Source: CALAED01 sp036378315
GTDB taxonomy: Bacteria; Actinomycetota; Actinomycetes; Streptosporangiales; Streptosporangiaceae
Length of the DNA: 64,000 bases
Direction of reading: 5' to 3'
Assembly: GCA_036378315.1 (NCBI GenBank)
Contig: DASUWU010000116.1
Location: 1-64,000, forward strand
Shown here in pieces: positions 8,655 through 17,300 of this stretch. Position numbers and translations under genes: made by a program. The notes beneath the pieces were generated by a model. It saw only the letters and a program-made list of their open reading frames with translations, made no database searches and was not told the DNA's origin. The first letter of the stretch is position 1; each line of letters opens with the position of its first letter.

Positions 8655-9401
8655 TCAGCGGCTCATGAGGGCGAAGACGCCCCAGCCGAGGTATTCGCGC
8701 TGGTATCTGGTGTGGCGCACTGGAGAGGCGGTCAGCTCCGCCCGCAGCTCAGTGGCGAGGTCGTCGTCGGGGTTGTCGTCCAGCCAGCGGCGGATGTTGA
8801 GCCATTGCGCGGCGACGTACCTGTCCCAGCTGTCCTGGTCGGCCAGGACCATCTCCACGACGTCCCAGCCGAGTTCGTGAAACCGCTCGATCAGCTCTGG
8901 CAGGGGCAGGAAATCGTCCTTGTCCGCGGCCTCGCAGGCCTCGATGGTGGCTTGGTCGGGAGGATCACGCCGCCAGTATGGCTCGCCGATCAACATGATG
9001 CCGCCGGGGCGCAGGCTACGCCGCAGCAACTCGATGGTGCCGGGCAGGCCATCACCGATCCAGGTCGCGCCGATACAGGAGGCGACGTCGACCGGTTCAT
9101 CCATGACGTAGCCGGACGCGTCGCCATGCACAAAAGCGACTTGATCTGCTACGCCCAGTTCGACCGCCCGAGCCCTGGCGTCGGCGATGAACACGCTGCT
9201 GAGGTCGACTCCAGTGCCGGACACGTGATGGTCGCGTGCCCAGGTGCACAGCATCTCGCCCGATCCACAGGCCAGGTCGAGCATCCGCCACCCCGCTCCC
9301 ATCGCCAGCGCCTGTCCCAAGGTGGCCAACTTCTCGCTGGTAAACGGATTGTGGATGCGGTGTCTGCTCTCGCGGATGGTGAAAATACGTGGAATGTCCA
9401 C
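8655..9401 (-). CDS. class I SAM-dependent methyltransferase
   Basis: A 248-residue protein with the Rossmann-type SAM-binding fold: motif I 'LDLACGSGEM' (about 41-50), the acidic end of strand 2 'GTGVDLS' (about 62-68), 'GDASGYV' and 'LRPGGIMLIGEPYW' (motif III). This is the methyltransferase-25/11 type that modifies small molecules. The start is GTG with AGGAGT upstream (plus strand 9408-9415). It is a single gene between other unlinked minus-strand genes, so the substrate is unknown. Confidence 0.85.
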   Translation of the reverse strand: MDIPRIFTIRESRHRIHNPFTSEKLATLGQALAMGAGWRMLDLACGSGEMLCTWARDHHVSGTGVDLSSVFIADARARAVELGVADQVAFVHGDASGYVMDEPVDVASCIGATWIGDGLPGTIELLRRSLRPGGIMLIGEPYWRRDPPDQATIEACEAADKDDFLPLPELIERFHELGWDVVEMVLADQDSWDRYVAAQWLNIRRWLDDNPDDDLATELRAELTASPVRHTRYQREYLGWGVFALMSR

Positions 9402-9731
9402 TTCTGAGACTCCTGACGTTCACGATGCCCGTTGCGACCAAAACGGGGGTCGATTTGCACCGACCAGACCACCTGGCTCCTCACGAAATTCACCTCCCCC
9501 CTTGAGTCGTAAGGCCACGCCGACGCGGGCGACGCTAAAAGCATCAGACCGTCATGTCCGCAGCGTCGTTGGCCCCCTTCCTTCACCTCCGCGCATGCCG
9601 CGTTTCGGGCGGCGTCAGGTTTCTGTGGACGGGGCGGCAATCATCCGTTCTGGTGCTGTGCTGGCGAATGAGGGAGCGTGAACGAAACTCGATGTGGGCC
9701 ATGCCCCGTCGCGGGCGGATCCGGCGCTGCA
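9402..9731. other. intergenic region
   Basis: This 330-bp gap lies between two minus-strand methyltransferase genes. I see no convincing gene, and it should hold the promoter of the 8655-9401 gene. Several runs of moderate AT content occur near 9480-9560 but no clear -35/-10 pair. Confidence 0.35.
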
Positions 9732-10583
9732 TCAGGGTTTGCGCATGATTCCGCCGAATTCGTAGAGCCTTTTGTTGCTGGCCGCCGCCCCGAGGAAGGG
9801 GCGCAGCGGCTTATCGACCGGCCGAAGCGGCGGCTGGTTGGGGTCGGGACGCCAGTTGACGACGTCCACCAGCCCGGGTGGTACGGGCTCGAGCCCGCTG
9901 AGGAGTTCGGAGACCTTCTCGGCGGTTCGGTTCTTCCACGGCAGCCCAACACGGCGGGCCACCTCGTTATGTTCGTCCGCCGTTGCCTGGTCCACGCCAA
10001 CTATCTGGGAGAGCGCGATGAAACTGCCCGCGACCAGCGCGTCGGCCACTTCCGACAGCATGGCGTGCATCACCGCGTCATCGGTGATCGAGTGTCCCAC
10101 CGACAAGAACAGCGCGGCGACCGGCTGATCGAAGTCGAACAGCCGGCGCACGTCCGGGTGAGCCAGAACGTGCCGAGGATCGGTCATATCCGCCATGATC
10201 ACAGTGGTCTGGCCGCCGTCGGCCAGTAGCGCCCTGCCGTGCGCCAGCACGATGGGGTCGTTGTCGACGTAGACCACCCGCGCGTCCGGCCGGAACTGCT
10301 GAGCGACCTGGTGCACATTCTGCTGAGCCGGCAGCCCGCTACCCATATCCAGGAACTGCCGGATTCCCGCGTCGCGGCTTAACCACCGCACCGCGCGGTA
10401 CAGGAACAGCCGGTTCTCCCGAGCGATATCGAGGATCTCCGGGAAGTCGGCGAGCCCAGCCAGCGCGGCTTGGCGGTCGATGGCGTAGTTGTCCTTGCCA
10501 CCGAGACCGTAGTCATACATCCGCGCCGGGGTTGGCACGTCTGTTGGAATGCCCGCGGGAAACGGCTGCTCCGTCGAGGTCAT
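9732..10583 (-). CDS. SAM-dependent methyltransferase, DUF574/Methyltransf_19 family
   Basis: A 283-residue member of the actinobacterial family named S-adenosyl methyltransferase (DUF574). Hallmarks are 'ARMYDYGLGGKDNY' (about 21-34), 'FLDMGSGLPAQQNVHQVA' (SAM loop) and 'VVYVDNDPIVLAHG'. I chose the ATG at 10583, which has GGGGAG nine bases upstream, although the frame stays open further upstream. The family is abundant in actinomycetes and its substrate is not established. A second copy of this domain is fused to a protein kinase at 43807-45525, so two paralogues share the window. Confidence 0.9.
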   Translation of the reverse strand: MTSTEQPFPAGIPTDVPTPARMYDYGLGGKDNYAIDRQAALAGLADFPEILDIARENRLFLYRAVRWLSRDAGIRQFLDMGSGLPAQQNVHQVAQQFRPDARVVYVDNDPIVLAHGRALLADGGQTTVIMADMTDPRHVLAHPDVRRLFDFDQPVAALFLSVGHSITDDAVMHAMLSEVADALVAGSFIALSQIVGVDQATADEHNEVARRVGLPWKNRTAEKVSELLSGLEPVPPGLVDVVNWRPDPNQPPLRPVDKPLRPFLGAAASNKRLYEFGGIMRKP

Positions 10584-10703
10584 TGAACCGCTCCCCATCA
10601 TTGGGACCACGAGACCGGGAACCGGGTTGAGCCTACCGGCCGACCGCGCCGTATCGGCCGAGACTCCGCTTTCTCCCACCACGAAAACGAGCGCCACCGC
10701 GTC

Positions 10704-11004
10704 GACACCATCGCGTGGCACCTGGAACACCACCACCGCACGCGGGTGTCTCGGGCCACCATCGCCCGTTACCGGACCAGCCACGGCATGGTCACCCCGG
10801 CGCCGAAGAAGCGGCCCCGCGCCTCCTACATCCGGTTTGAGGCGGAACCCACGCCCGAACCCACATCATCATGCTCGTCTGTGATCTGCACGCCCGCGTC
10901 ATCAACGCCGCCACCGGCGAACTCCTCCGCGAACTCACCACGACCTCAACCGCGACTACCAACCCACCGGCCGACCATCCGGCCCGAAACCGAAAACACC
11001 GTGA
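10704..11004 (+). pseudogene. decayed IS481-type transposase
   Basis: Three pieces in different frames match the order of an IS481-family transposase. First comes 'DTIAWHLEHHHRTRVSRATI' with the following 'KKRPRASYIRFEAE' region (helix-turn-helix and linker). Then comes 'RVINAATGELLREL', and then 'DYQPTGRPSGPKP' ending at TGA 11002-11004, the usual C-terminus. The whole DDE catalytic core between the first two pieces is missing and at least two frame changes are present, so it is dead. It lies 48 bp from the tRNA-Arg gene. The match is from memory of the family. Confidence 0.6.
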
Positions 11005-11052
11005 CCCAACGTGGGTTCACGGTGTTCCTCGATGTCTTGAGACATCACAGGG

Positions 11053-11125
11053 CGCCCCCGGCAGGATTCGAACCTGCGGCACACGGTTTAGGAAACCGTT
11101 GCTCTATCCCCTGAGCTACGGGGGC
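11053..11125 (-). tRNA. tRNA-Arg (anticodon CCT)
   Basis: On the minus strand a 73-nt cloverleaf can be folded. The acceptor stem GCCCCCG pairs with CGGGGGC and has a G discriminator. The D-arm is AGCTC...GAGC, the anticodon stem ACGGT/ACCGT encloses the loop TTCCTAA (anticodon CCT, reading AGG), and the T-arm contains GGTTCGAATCC. CCA is not encoded. The relic of an IS481 element lies just beyond its 3' end. Confidence 0.95.
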
Positions 11126-11323
11126 CTGACGCTGCTAGAGCGTACCGGAGCCTGCCCGGCGGGCCGAGCTGATCCACAGTCCCCGCGAGGTCCGTGCGCT
11201 CGGGTGGCGCTCTGCGGTGTCGCCCAAGCAAGGGTAGCCCGTCTTTGCGGCGATTCCTGCGGTGGCGCCACGCGGCGGGCCGGGCCTGTTGACTCGCGAC
11301 TCTGACTCGGGAGAGAGCGGGAG

Positions 11324-11836
11324 ATGGCCGCCTCGTCGGATTGCGGAAGTTACACAAACGGGGCAGGCGTGGCCAGAGTACGCTCCTGTGACGTGGCAGG
11401 TCGGCACAGGGAATCGACGCAATCGGGGGAGCAGGAGCTCGATGCGGCGGACCGGCGTGGGTCGGATGTGCTGCGGCGCCTGCGGGGCAACGGCGGGATG
11501 GTGTTGCTCATCGCCGGGGTCGCGGTGCCGGCGGTCCTCGGGGGTGTGATCGCGGTCGCGGCGCAGGGCGGTGGCGGCGGTGAGAAGCCGGCCCCGCGGG
11601 TGACGACCGCGCGGACGGTGTCGCCGACGCCCCGGCCACGGCCACGGGCGTATCCGACCTATGGGGAGTACGTGCCGCCGCGGGTGGTGGCGACCGTCAC
11701 GAGGAGGGCGCCCGTGCCGCGGGAGACCTCGACGGCGACGCCCTCACCGTCGCCGCGCGTGTCGTGCCCGCCGGACTGGTGGATGAATCCTTGGCTGCGC
11801 CGATGGTGCCGCATGCACGGATTCGGGACCCAATAG
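11324..11836 (+). CDS. putative membrane-anchored protein with Pro/Arg-rich extracytoplasmic tail
   Basis: A frame of up to 170 residues: a cytoplasmic polar N-terminus, one transmembrane helix (about 59-79, 'MVLLIAGVAVPAVLGGVIAV'), a Gly-rich link, then a proline-, arginine- and threonine-rich stretch and a Cys/Trp-rich end ('CPPDWWMNPWLRRWCRMHG') that may form a small disulfide-bonded motif. No family is recognised. The start is uncertain: GTG at 11369 or the ATG just before the membrane helix are possible. It lies upstream of, and on the same strand as, a secreted M15 peptidase. Confidence 0.55.
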   Translation: MAASSDCGSYTNGAGVARVRSCDVAGRHRESTQSGEQELDAADRRGSDVLRRLRGNGGMVLLIAGVAVPAVLGGVIAVAAQGGGGGEKPAPRVTTARTVSPTPRPRPRAYPTYGEYVPPRVVATVTRRAPVPRETSTATPSPSPRVSCPPDWWMNPWLRRWCRMHGFGTQ

Positions 11837-11918
11837 CACCTGATCCACATCAGTCACTCGGTAGCCTGTAGTACCGTCCGTTTGGCGTCATGTCGCACAA
11901 CGTACGGAAGATCCTCCC

Positions 11919-12944
11919 GTGGTGACTCCCCGTTCAACAACCGTGCTCGCCGTCCTGGTGACGATGCTGGTGAGCGCGCCCAACGCGGTGGCGCAGGAGA
12001 CCGAGCGCGACAGCATCGGTACGCTGCGCCGCGCGGCAGACAAGGCGCGGGCCGAGCTCGGGTCCGCCACGAAGCAGTGGGAGGGCAGGCAGAAGGCGCT
12101 GGCGCGGTCGCGGCAGAAACTGGCGGAGACGCTCAAGAGCCTCGGCGCGGCCGACGCCCAGCTCGAGAAGCTCCGCGGACCGCTCGCCCAGATCGCCAAC
12201 GCCGCCTACCAGGAGCCGGGGGCGGCCGGATCGATGGCGATCTTCGGCGGCGGGTCCCCCGATGCGGCGCTGCGCTCGGCAGCGGACACGAGCCATCTCG
12301 CCGACAACCAGAACACTCTGGTACGGCAGGCGGCCACGCTGCGGCAGCAGCATGACCAGCTGACCGCGAGCGCCCAGGATCTGGAATCGAACAACGCGGT
12401 CGAGCAGGCCGCGCTGCAGCGACAGATCGATGCGCTCAAACAGAGATCGGCCGCGCTGACGCAGCAGCTCACCGCCGCGCTCGACCGGATCCACGCCGAT
12501 CGGGCCCAGCGGCTCGCGCTCGCCTGCGGCTCCGGCCTCGTCGCCGAGGCGCGCAAGTTCCCCAACGGGCTGATCCCCCCGCGCTACCTCTGCAAGCTGC
12601 CGCAGAAGGGGGCCATGCTGCGGGCCGACGCCGCGCTCACCTTCTTCAAGCTGAACGCCGCGTACAAGAAGCGCTTCGGCCACCAGATGTGCATCACGAG
12701 TTCGTACCGCAGCCTGTCCAAGCAGCAAACCATCTACGCCACCCGGCCCGGTTTCGCCGCGGTGCCCGGGCGCAGCAACCACGGTCTCGGTACGGCGCTG
12801 GACTTCTGCGGCGGCGTGCAGAACCAGGGGTCGATCCCGTTCAACTGGCTGCGGGCCAACTCGCTCAAGTACGGGTGGTTCCATCCGTCCTGGGCGTACT
12901 CCAACCCGTTCGAGCCGTGGCACTGGGAGTACAAGGTCACCTGA
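11919..12944 (+). CDS. secreted M15 (VanY-like) D-Ala-D-Ala carboxypeptidase family protein
   Basis: A 341-residue exported protein. A signal peptide covers about residues 1-25. A long charged coiled coil (about 27-195, with 'QARE'-like heptads rich in Ala, Gln and Arg) precedes an M15 peptidase domain. The zinc and catalytic signatures are 'SNHGLGTALD' (SxHGxGxAxD) and 'PWHWEY' near the end, and 'SSYRSLSKQQ' is also typical of VanY/DacY-like enzymes. It should cut D-Ala-containing peptides of peptidoglycan outside the membrane. The coiled coil resembles regulators of cell-wall hydrolases such as RipA/EnvC-type partners. The start is GTG. It converges with mscL with a 12-bp gap. Confidence 0.88.
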   Translation: MVTPRSTTVLAVLVTMLVSAPNAVAQETERDSIGTLRRAADKARAELGSATKQWEGRQKALARSRQKLAETLKSLGAADAQLEKLRGPLAQIANAAYQEPGAAGSMAIFGGGSPDAALRSAADTSHLADNQNTLVRQAATLRQQHDQLTASAQDLESNNAVEQAALQRQIDALKQRSAALTQQLTAALDRIHADRAQRLALACGSGLVAEARKFPNGLIPPRYLCKLPQKGAMLRADAALTFFKLNAAYKKRFGHQMCITSSYRSLSKQQTIYATRPGFAAVPGRSNHGLGTALDFCGGVQNQGSIPFNWLRANSLKYGWFHPSWAYSNPFEPWHWEYKVT

Positions 12945-12956
12945 GCGGGTTTCCCG

Positions 12957-13370
12957 TCAGGCGGGCATCTCGGTGGCCGGAACGATGGGCGCCGTGCAGA
13001 ACCTGCAGCGGCGGGCGGCCACCGGAACCGGGCTCAGGCACTCGGGACAGTCGCGTTCACTGGCTTCCTTGTTCCGGTCGAGGTAGGCGAGGAAGCGGCC
13101 GACCGGCAGCACGACGATGAAGTACACGATCGCCGCCGTGATGAGGAAGGCCACCGTCGAGGTGAGGAAGATCCCATAGGGGAACCTGGTCTGGTGGACC
13201 GTGAACGCCAGCCTGGTGAAGTCCGGCTTACCGCCGAAGACGGCCAGCAGCGGCCCGATGAACGAGGTGACGAAGTCCTTCACCATGCTGGCGAAGGCCG
13301 CCCCCACGACGAACGCGACCGCCAGATCGACCAGGTTGCCGCGCATCAGGAACGTCCGAAATCCGCGCAT
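12957..13370 (-). CDS. mscL: large-conductance mechanosensitive channel MscL
   Basis: A 137-residue MscL. It begins 'MRGFRTFLMRGNLVDLAVAF' with the amphipathic N-terminal helix and first membrane helix (about 14-36). The second helix lies at about 66-90. The periplasmic loop is short, as usual in actinobacteria. The C-terminus is extended and carries a zinc-ribbon-like CPEC...CRFC pair, an addition seen in some actinobacterial homologues. The channel opens under membrane tension to release solutes during hypo-osmotic shock. The ATG has a GGAG upstream on the minus strand. Confidence 0.95.
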   Translation of the reverse strand: MRGFRTFLMRGNLVDLAVAFVVGAAFASMVKDFVTSFIGPLLAVFGGKPDFTRLAFTVHQTRFPYGIFLTSTVAFLITAAIVYFIVVLPVGRFLAYLDRNKEASERDCPECLSPVPVAARRCRFCTAPIVPATEMPA

Positions 13371-13429
13371 TGACCTGCTCCAGGGGGATTGAAGACAGTT
13401 CGTGAGGAAGCCTTCACCCTAGTGGATCG

Positions 13430-14122
13430 CTACCCGACGATGACGAAGGCCAGCCGGGCTCCGGTCGCGGCCGGGGTGGCGAGCGGCACGGCCTGATCGC
13501 GACGGGCGGCGACCACGACAAGCGCGCCGTCCTCGGCGGGCCCGCCGAGATCACCGGTGCCGCGGCCGGCGGCCGGCACCGCGATGACCGGGACCGCCGA
13601 CGCCAGCGGGCGCGCTCGCGGTGGCGGCTCGCGAGCGGAGGCGGCCCCAGCCGCACCGGCCCCGAGATCGCCAGGTGCCGCCCCATCGCCCTGGCCGTCG
13701 ACCGGCGCCGGCGCGGCGAGCACGTCGATGCGATCGCCGGGACGCAGCAGGCGTACCGACCCCGCGTCGGCCATCCTGAGCGGGACCGCCACGAGATCGG
13801 GACCGTACCCGCTCAGCAGCCGCCGCCCGAGCAGCCGGGCGTCGGTCAACGGCTCACCCCTGCGCACCGGCCCGGCCAGCATCCGGCCGGCCAGCCCGGA
13901 CCGCACGAGGCCGGCGGGAGCCGCCGCGGCCGGCACGTTCACCGAGCGCACGTCGGACGGTCGCAGGGTGGCGCCGGCCGGCAGGTCACGGGCGGCGGTC
14001 GGGATCGACACGCCCGGCGGCGCGGCGGACCGCAGCGCCGGCAGGGCGAACGCCACGGCCGCGGCCGCGCTGGCGGCGGCGAGCACCCGGCGATGGCGGC
14101 TGACGAGAGCGGCTAACCTCAT
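13430..14122 (-). CDS. SAF-domain protein, CpaB/RcpC-like
   Basis: A 230-residue protein. An N-terminal membrane anchor ('VLAAASAAAAVAFALPAL', about 12-30) is followed by a SAF domain (about 38-105: 'ARDLPAGATLRPSDVRSV' ... 'RGEPLTDARLL') and a C-terminal part with 'VRLLRPGDRIDVLA', like the Flp-pilus protein CpaB/RcpC. A low-complexity Ala/Gly/Arg linker splits the second half. The start ATG overlaps the mtnP stop by four bases (ATGA), so the two are cotranslated. No other Flp pilus gene is nearby, so a pilus role is uncertain. Confidence 0.8.
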   Translation of the reverse strand: MRLAALVSRHRRVLAAASAAAAVAFALPALRSAAPPGVSIPTAARDLPAGATLRPSDVRSVNVPAAAAPAGLVRSGLAGRMLAGPVRRGEPLTDARLLGRRLLSGYGPDLVAVPLRMADAGSVRLLRPGDRIDVLAAPAPVDGQGDGAAPGDLGAGAAGAASAREPPPRARPLASAVPVIAVPAAGRGTGDLGGPAEDGALVVVAARRDQAVPLATPAATGARLAFVIVG

Positions 14123-14946
14123 GGAAGCTCGATGGGCAGCTTGATGCCGTCGAGCACGTGCGGGCATGGACAGTCGCGCTCGGCGGGCAGCGCCTTGACC
14201 ACATCGCCGATCAGGTCGCGCAGCCGGTCGACGTTCTCGGCGAAGACGCGGAAGACCTCCTCCTGGGTGACGCCCTCGCCGGCGGTGATGCCCGCATCGA
14301 GGTCGGTGACCAGGCACACCGACGTGTAACACAGCGCCAGCTCGCGGGCCAGCACCGCCTCCGGGTGGCCCGTCATGCCGACCAGCGTCCAGCCCTGCGC
14401 CGCGTACCACCGGGACTCCGCGCGGGTGGAGAACCGCGGGCCCTCGATGATGACGAGCGTGCCGCCGTCCACCGGCGGCCAGCCCCTGGCGCGGGCGGTC
14501 TCGACCGCGGTCCGCCGGCCCACCGGGCAGTACGGATCGGCGAACGAGACGTGCACCGCGCTGCCGGCGTCGTAGAAGGTCTGCGACCGGCCGTAGGTGC
14601 GGTCGACGAGCTGGTCGGGGATGCCGAGCGTGCCGGGACCGTACTCCGGGGCGAGCGAGCCGACCGCGCTGGGCGCGACGACCTTGGTCACCCCCAGCGA
14701 GCGCAGCGCCCACATGTTGGCCCGGTAGGGGATCGCGTGCGGCGGATAGCGATGGTCGCGGCCGTGCCGGGGGACGAACGCGACCCTCCTGTCGCCCACC
14801 ACGCCGAGCGTGATCGGATCGCTGGGCGGGCCGTACGGCGTGTCGACGTTGACCTGCTCGACGTCGTCGAGGAAGGAGTAGAACCCGGACCCGCCGATGA
14901 CGCCGATCTCGGCGCGCCCTGGCGAGGGCTGGTTATCCAAGGACAT
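14119..14946 (-). CDS. mtnP: S-methyl-5'-thioadenosine phosphorylase
   Basis: A 275-residue purine phosphorylase family 2 enzyme. The phosphate-binding start 'GGSGFY' (18-23), 'PRHGRDHRYPPHAIPYRAN' (from about 59), 'EGPRFSTRAES' and 'GMTGHPEAVLAREL' are all present and intact. It splits methylthioadenosine with phosphate into adenine and methylthioribose-1-phosphate for methionine salvage. Some actinobacterial members prefer other 5'-modified or unmodified nucleosides. It is the first gene of a two-gene unit with the SAF protein. The other salvage genes (mtnA-D) are not in the window. Confidence 0.93.
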   Translation of the reverse strand: MSLDNQPSPGRAEIGVIGGSGFYSFLDDVEQVNVDTPYGPPSDPITLGVVGDRRVAFVPRHGRDHRYPPHAIPYRANMWALRSLGVTKVVAPSAVGSLAPEYGPGTLGIPDQLVDRTYGRSQTFYDAGSAVHVSFADPYCPVGRRTAVETARARGWPPVDGGTLVIIEGPRFSTRAESRWYAAQGWTLVGMTGHPEAVLARELALCYTSVCLVTDLDAGITAGEGVTQEEVFRVFAENVDRLRDLIGDVVKALPAERDCPCPHVLDGIKLPIELP

Positions 14947-15019
14947 GGCGCGACCCTAACGAGTGCGCCCGCCGGGCCGCGAGGCCCAGCCGCGGCTGTG
15001 GATAACCCCCGCCGACGGC

Positions 15020-15058
15020 ACCGCGGGGCCCGGTGGCGACGACGCCGGGCCCCGCGGT
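15020..15058. terminator. 14-bp GC-rich hairpin
   Basis: A perfect stem (15020-15033 with 15045-15058, core ccgcggggcccgg / ccgggccccgcgg) closes an 11-base loop. It lies 36 bases past the stop of the MMPL gene on the minus strand and upstream of mtnP. No U-tract follows, as is common for actinobacterial terminators. Confidence 0.65.
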
Positions 15059-15069
15059 CCATCCATCTC

Positions 15070-15095
15070 ATCTATATGGATCATCTATATGGATC
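15070..15095. repeat. 13-bp tandem direct repeat, two copies
   Basis: The sequence atctatatggatc occurs twice head to tail and abuts the stop codon of the MMPL gene. It is AT-rich in a very GC-rich setting. It could be a binding site or a slippage product. Confidence 0.6.
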
Positions 15096-17223
15096 AGCCG
15101 ACCGGTTCGAGGACCTTCGGCTCGCTGATCGCCGGCTCGCCCCTGGCCAGGCGGCCAGGGGCCCAGATCCGCCGTCCGACGTCGAACGACAACGCCGGCA
15201 GCAGCAGTGACCGTACGACGATGGTGTCGAGGAGGACGCCGAACGCCACCACGAAGCCGATCTCCACCATGCCGACCAGCGGCAGCGTGGCGAGGGCGGT
15301 GAACGTCGCCGCCAGCACGAGCCCGGCCGAGGTGATCACGCCGCCGGTGACGGTCAGCCCGCGCAGCACGCCGCGCCTGGTGCCCAGGCTCTGCGACTCC
15401 TCCCTGACCCTGGTCATCAGGAAGATGTTGTAGTCCACGCCGAGCGCCACCAGGAAGATGAACGCCAGCAGCGGGAACGCGGAGTCCGTGCCCTCGAAGC
15501 CGAACACGTGCCGGAAGATCCACCCGCTGGCCCCGAGCGACGCGGCGAACGACAGCACCACCGTGCCGATCATCAGCAGCGGCGCCACGACCGCCCGCAG
15601 CAGCAGCATCAGGATGACGAACACCACGGCCAGCACGATCGGGATGATGACCCGGTTGTCGTGGGCCGCCGCGCGAGCGATGTCCAGGCTCGTGGCGGTG
15701 TCGCCGCCCACCTTGGCGTCCGCGCCCGGCACCGCGTGGGTACGTTCACGCAGCGCGTCGATCGTGCGCTGTGCCGCCTTGCTGTCCGCCCCGTCGCGCA
15801 GCGTCGCCTGGTACTGCACGAGACCGGCGGCGGCGACCGGCCGGCCGACCTCGGCCACCCCGGGCGTACGGGCGATCGCGTCGCCCAGCGGGCCGGCGGC
15901 GGCGGCCTTGCCGATCACGATGGCCGGTGATCCGGAGCCCGCGGGGAAGTGCCGCGCCACGACCTCCGCGCCCACGACCGAGTCGGGCTTGTCCACGAAC
16001 TGGCCCGCGTTCGACAGCCCGTCGGCCCGCAGCGAGCCCAGGCCGAACGCCAGCGCGACCAGCACCACCGAGGTCACCGCCCAGAGCACCCGCGGCCGGT
16101 TGCTAACAAGGCGGGCCACCCGCGACCAGATGCCGTGCTCCCGCTCGTACGCCTCGGCGCCGTGATACCTCGCGTCGTAGCGCGGAACGAGCGGCCAGAA
16201 CACCCACCGGCCGAAGATCACGAGGAGCGCGGGGAGCAGCGTGGTCATGGCGGCCAGCGCGCAGACGACGCCGGCCGCGGCCACCGGCCCGAGCCCGGCC
16301 GTGGAGTTCATCTCGGCGACGAGCAGGCAGAGCAGCCCGACCGCCACGGTCGCGGCCGAGGCGACGATGGCCGGGCCGGCCCGGTGCAGCGCGAACGCCA
16401 TCGCCTCGTGCCGGTCCTCGTGGCGGTGCAGCTCCTCCCGGTACCGCGCCACGAGCAGCAAGGCGTAGTCGGTGGCCACCCCGAACACCAGGACGGTCAG
16501 GATGCCCGAGCTCTGGCCGTTCACGGTCAGATCGGCGTACCTGGCCAGCAGGTAGACCGCGGACTGGGCGATGCCGAGCGCGGCCGCCGCGGTGAAGACC
16601 GGAATGATCCACAGCGTGGGGCTGCGATAGATGATCAGCAGCAGGACGATCACCACGATGCCGGCCGCCATCAGCAGGAAGCCGTCGAGGCTCTGGAAGA
16701 CCTTGAACGCGTCGGCGCCCCCGCCGGCCGGCCCGGTCACGTGCGCGGTGAGCCCGGGCGGGCCGCGCCCGGCGAGATCGCGCGCATCATCGATGGCCTT
16801 GACGATGTCCACGTCGGTCAGCGGGACGAGCGTCTGCAGCGCCCTGCCGTCCTGGGACGGGAACGGGCCCTGCGGCTGCCGGGCGCCCGGCAGCTTGGCG
16901 AACGCGCCGGCGTCGGCCCGCGCCTTGGCCCGGTCGGCGGCCGTGATGCCGCTCGCCCGCTCGTAGACGATGACGGCCAGCATCGTCTCGTCCTTGCTGA
17001 ACCGCTTCTGCAGGTCGACGACCTGGGTGGACTCGGCGCCGCCCGGCAGCCACGCGGCGGCGTCGTTCTTCTCGACGTCGCCGAGCTTGCCCGCCAGCGG
17101 GCCGAGTACGGCCAGCGTGATCAGCCATGCGGCGAGCACCACCCATTTCATGCGCCGCCCCGCCACCAGGCCGGCCAGGCGACGCGATGTCGTCCTTCGC
17201 CGGCCGCGGCCCTCAACATTCAT
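15094..17223 (-). CDS. MMPL/RND family membrane exporter
   Basis: A 709-residue transporter with the MMPL layout: a first membrane helix (about 30-47), a large extracytoplasmic porter loop, five further helices (about 195-350), a second loop and six more helices (about 520-690) in an internal two-fold repeat. Typical motifs include 'GVATDYALLLVARYREEL' and 'LGVDYNIFLMTRVREE', which hold the proton-relay Asp-Tyr pairs. MMPL proteins export lipids, siderophores or drugs using the proton gradient. The ATG at 17223 has GGGGAA upstream. A TTGACA promoter with a dyad in its spacer lies about 50-80 bp upstream, so it is probably under a specific repressor that is not encoded nearby. Confidence 0.92.
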   Translation of the reverse strand: MNVEGRGRRRTTSRRLAGLVAGRRMKWVVLAAWLITLAVLGPLAGKLGDVEKNDAAAWLPGGAESTQVVDLQKRFSKDETMLAVIVYERASGITAADRAKARADAGAFAKLPGARQPQGPFPSQDGRALQTLVPLTDVDIVKAIDDARDLAGRGPPGLTAHVTGPAGGGADAFKVFQSLDGFLLMAAGIVVIVLLLIIYRSPTLWIIPVFTAAAALGIAQSAVYLLARYADLTVNGQSSGILTVLVFGVATDYALLLVARYREELHRHEDRHEAMAFALHRAGPAIVASAATVAVGLLCLLVAEMNSTAGLGPVAAAGVVCALAAMTTLLPALLVIFGRWVFWPLVPRYDARYHGAEAYEREHGIWSRVARLVSNRPRVLWAVTSVVLVALAFGLGSLRADGLSNAGQFVDKPDSVVGAEVVARHFPAGSGSPAIVIGKAAAAGPLGDAIARTPGVAEVGRPVAAAGLVQYQATLRDGADSKAAQRTIDALRERTHAVPGADAKVGGDTATSLDIARAAAHDNRVIIPIVLAVVFVILMLLLRAVVAPLLMIGTVVLSFAASLGASGWIFRHVFGFEGTDSAFPLLAFIFLVALGVDYNIFLMTRVREESQSLGTRRGVLRGLTVTGGVITSAGLVLAATFTALATLPLVGMVEIGFVVAFGVLLDTIVVRSLLLPALSFDVGRRIWAPGRLARGEPAISEPKVLEPVG

Positions 17224-17270
17224 GATCGTTCCCCGGTGTAGTCGAGATATGTCGCAAGTTCTGGATCCGC

Positions 17271-17300
17271 ATTGTTCTCTCGCTTGGCGAGAGTTGTCAA
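17271..17300 (-). promoter_or_regulatory. promoter with embedded dyad for the MMPL exporter gene
   Basis: Read on the minus strand, a consensus -35 TTGACA (17300-17295) and AACAAT (17276-17271) are 18 bases apart. The spacer contains the inverted repeat ctctcg-N5-cgagag (17277-17293). A second, looser pair GAGATAT/ATATCTC brackets the region. An operator placed inside the -35/-10 spacer is typical of TetR- or MerR-type control. Confidence 0.6.
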
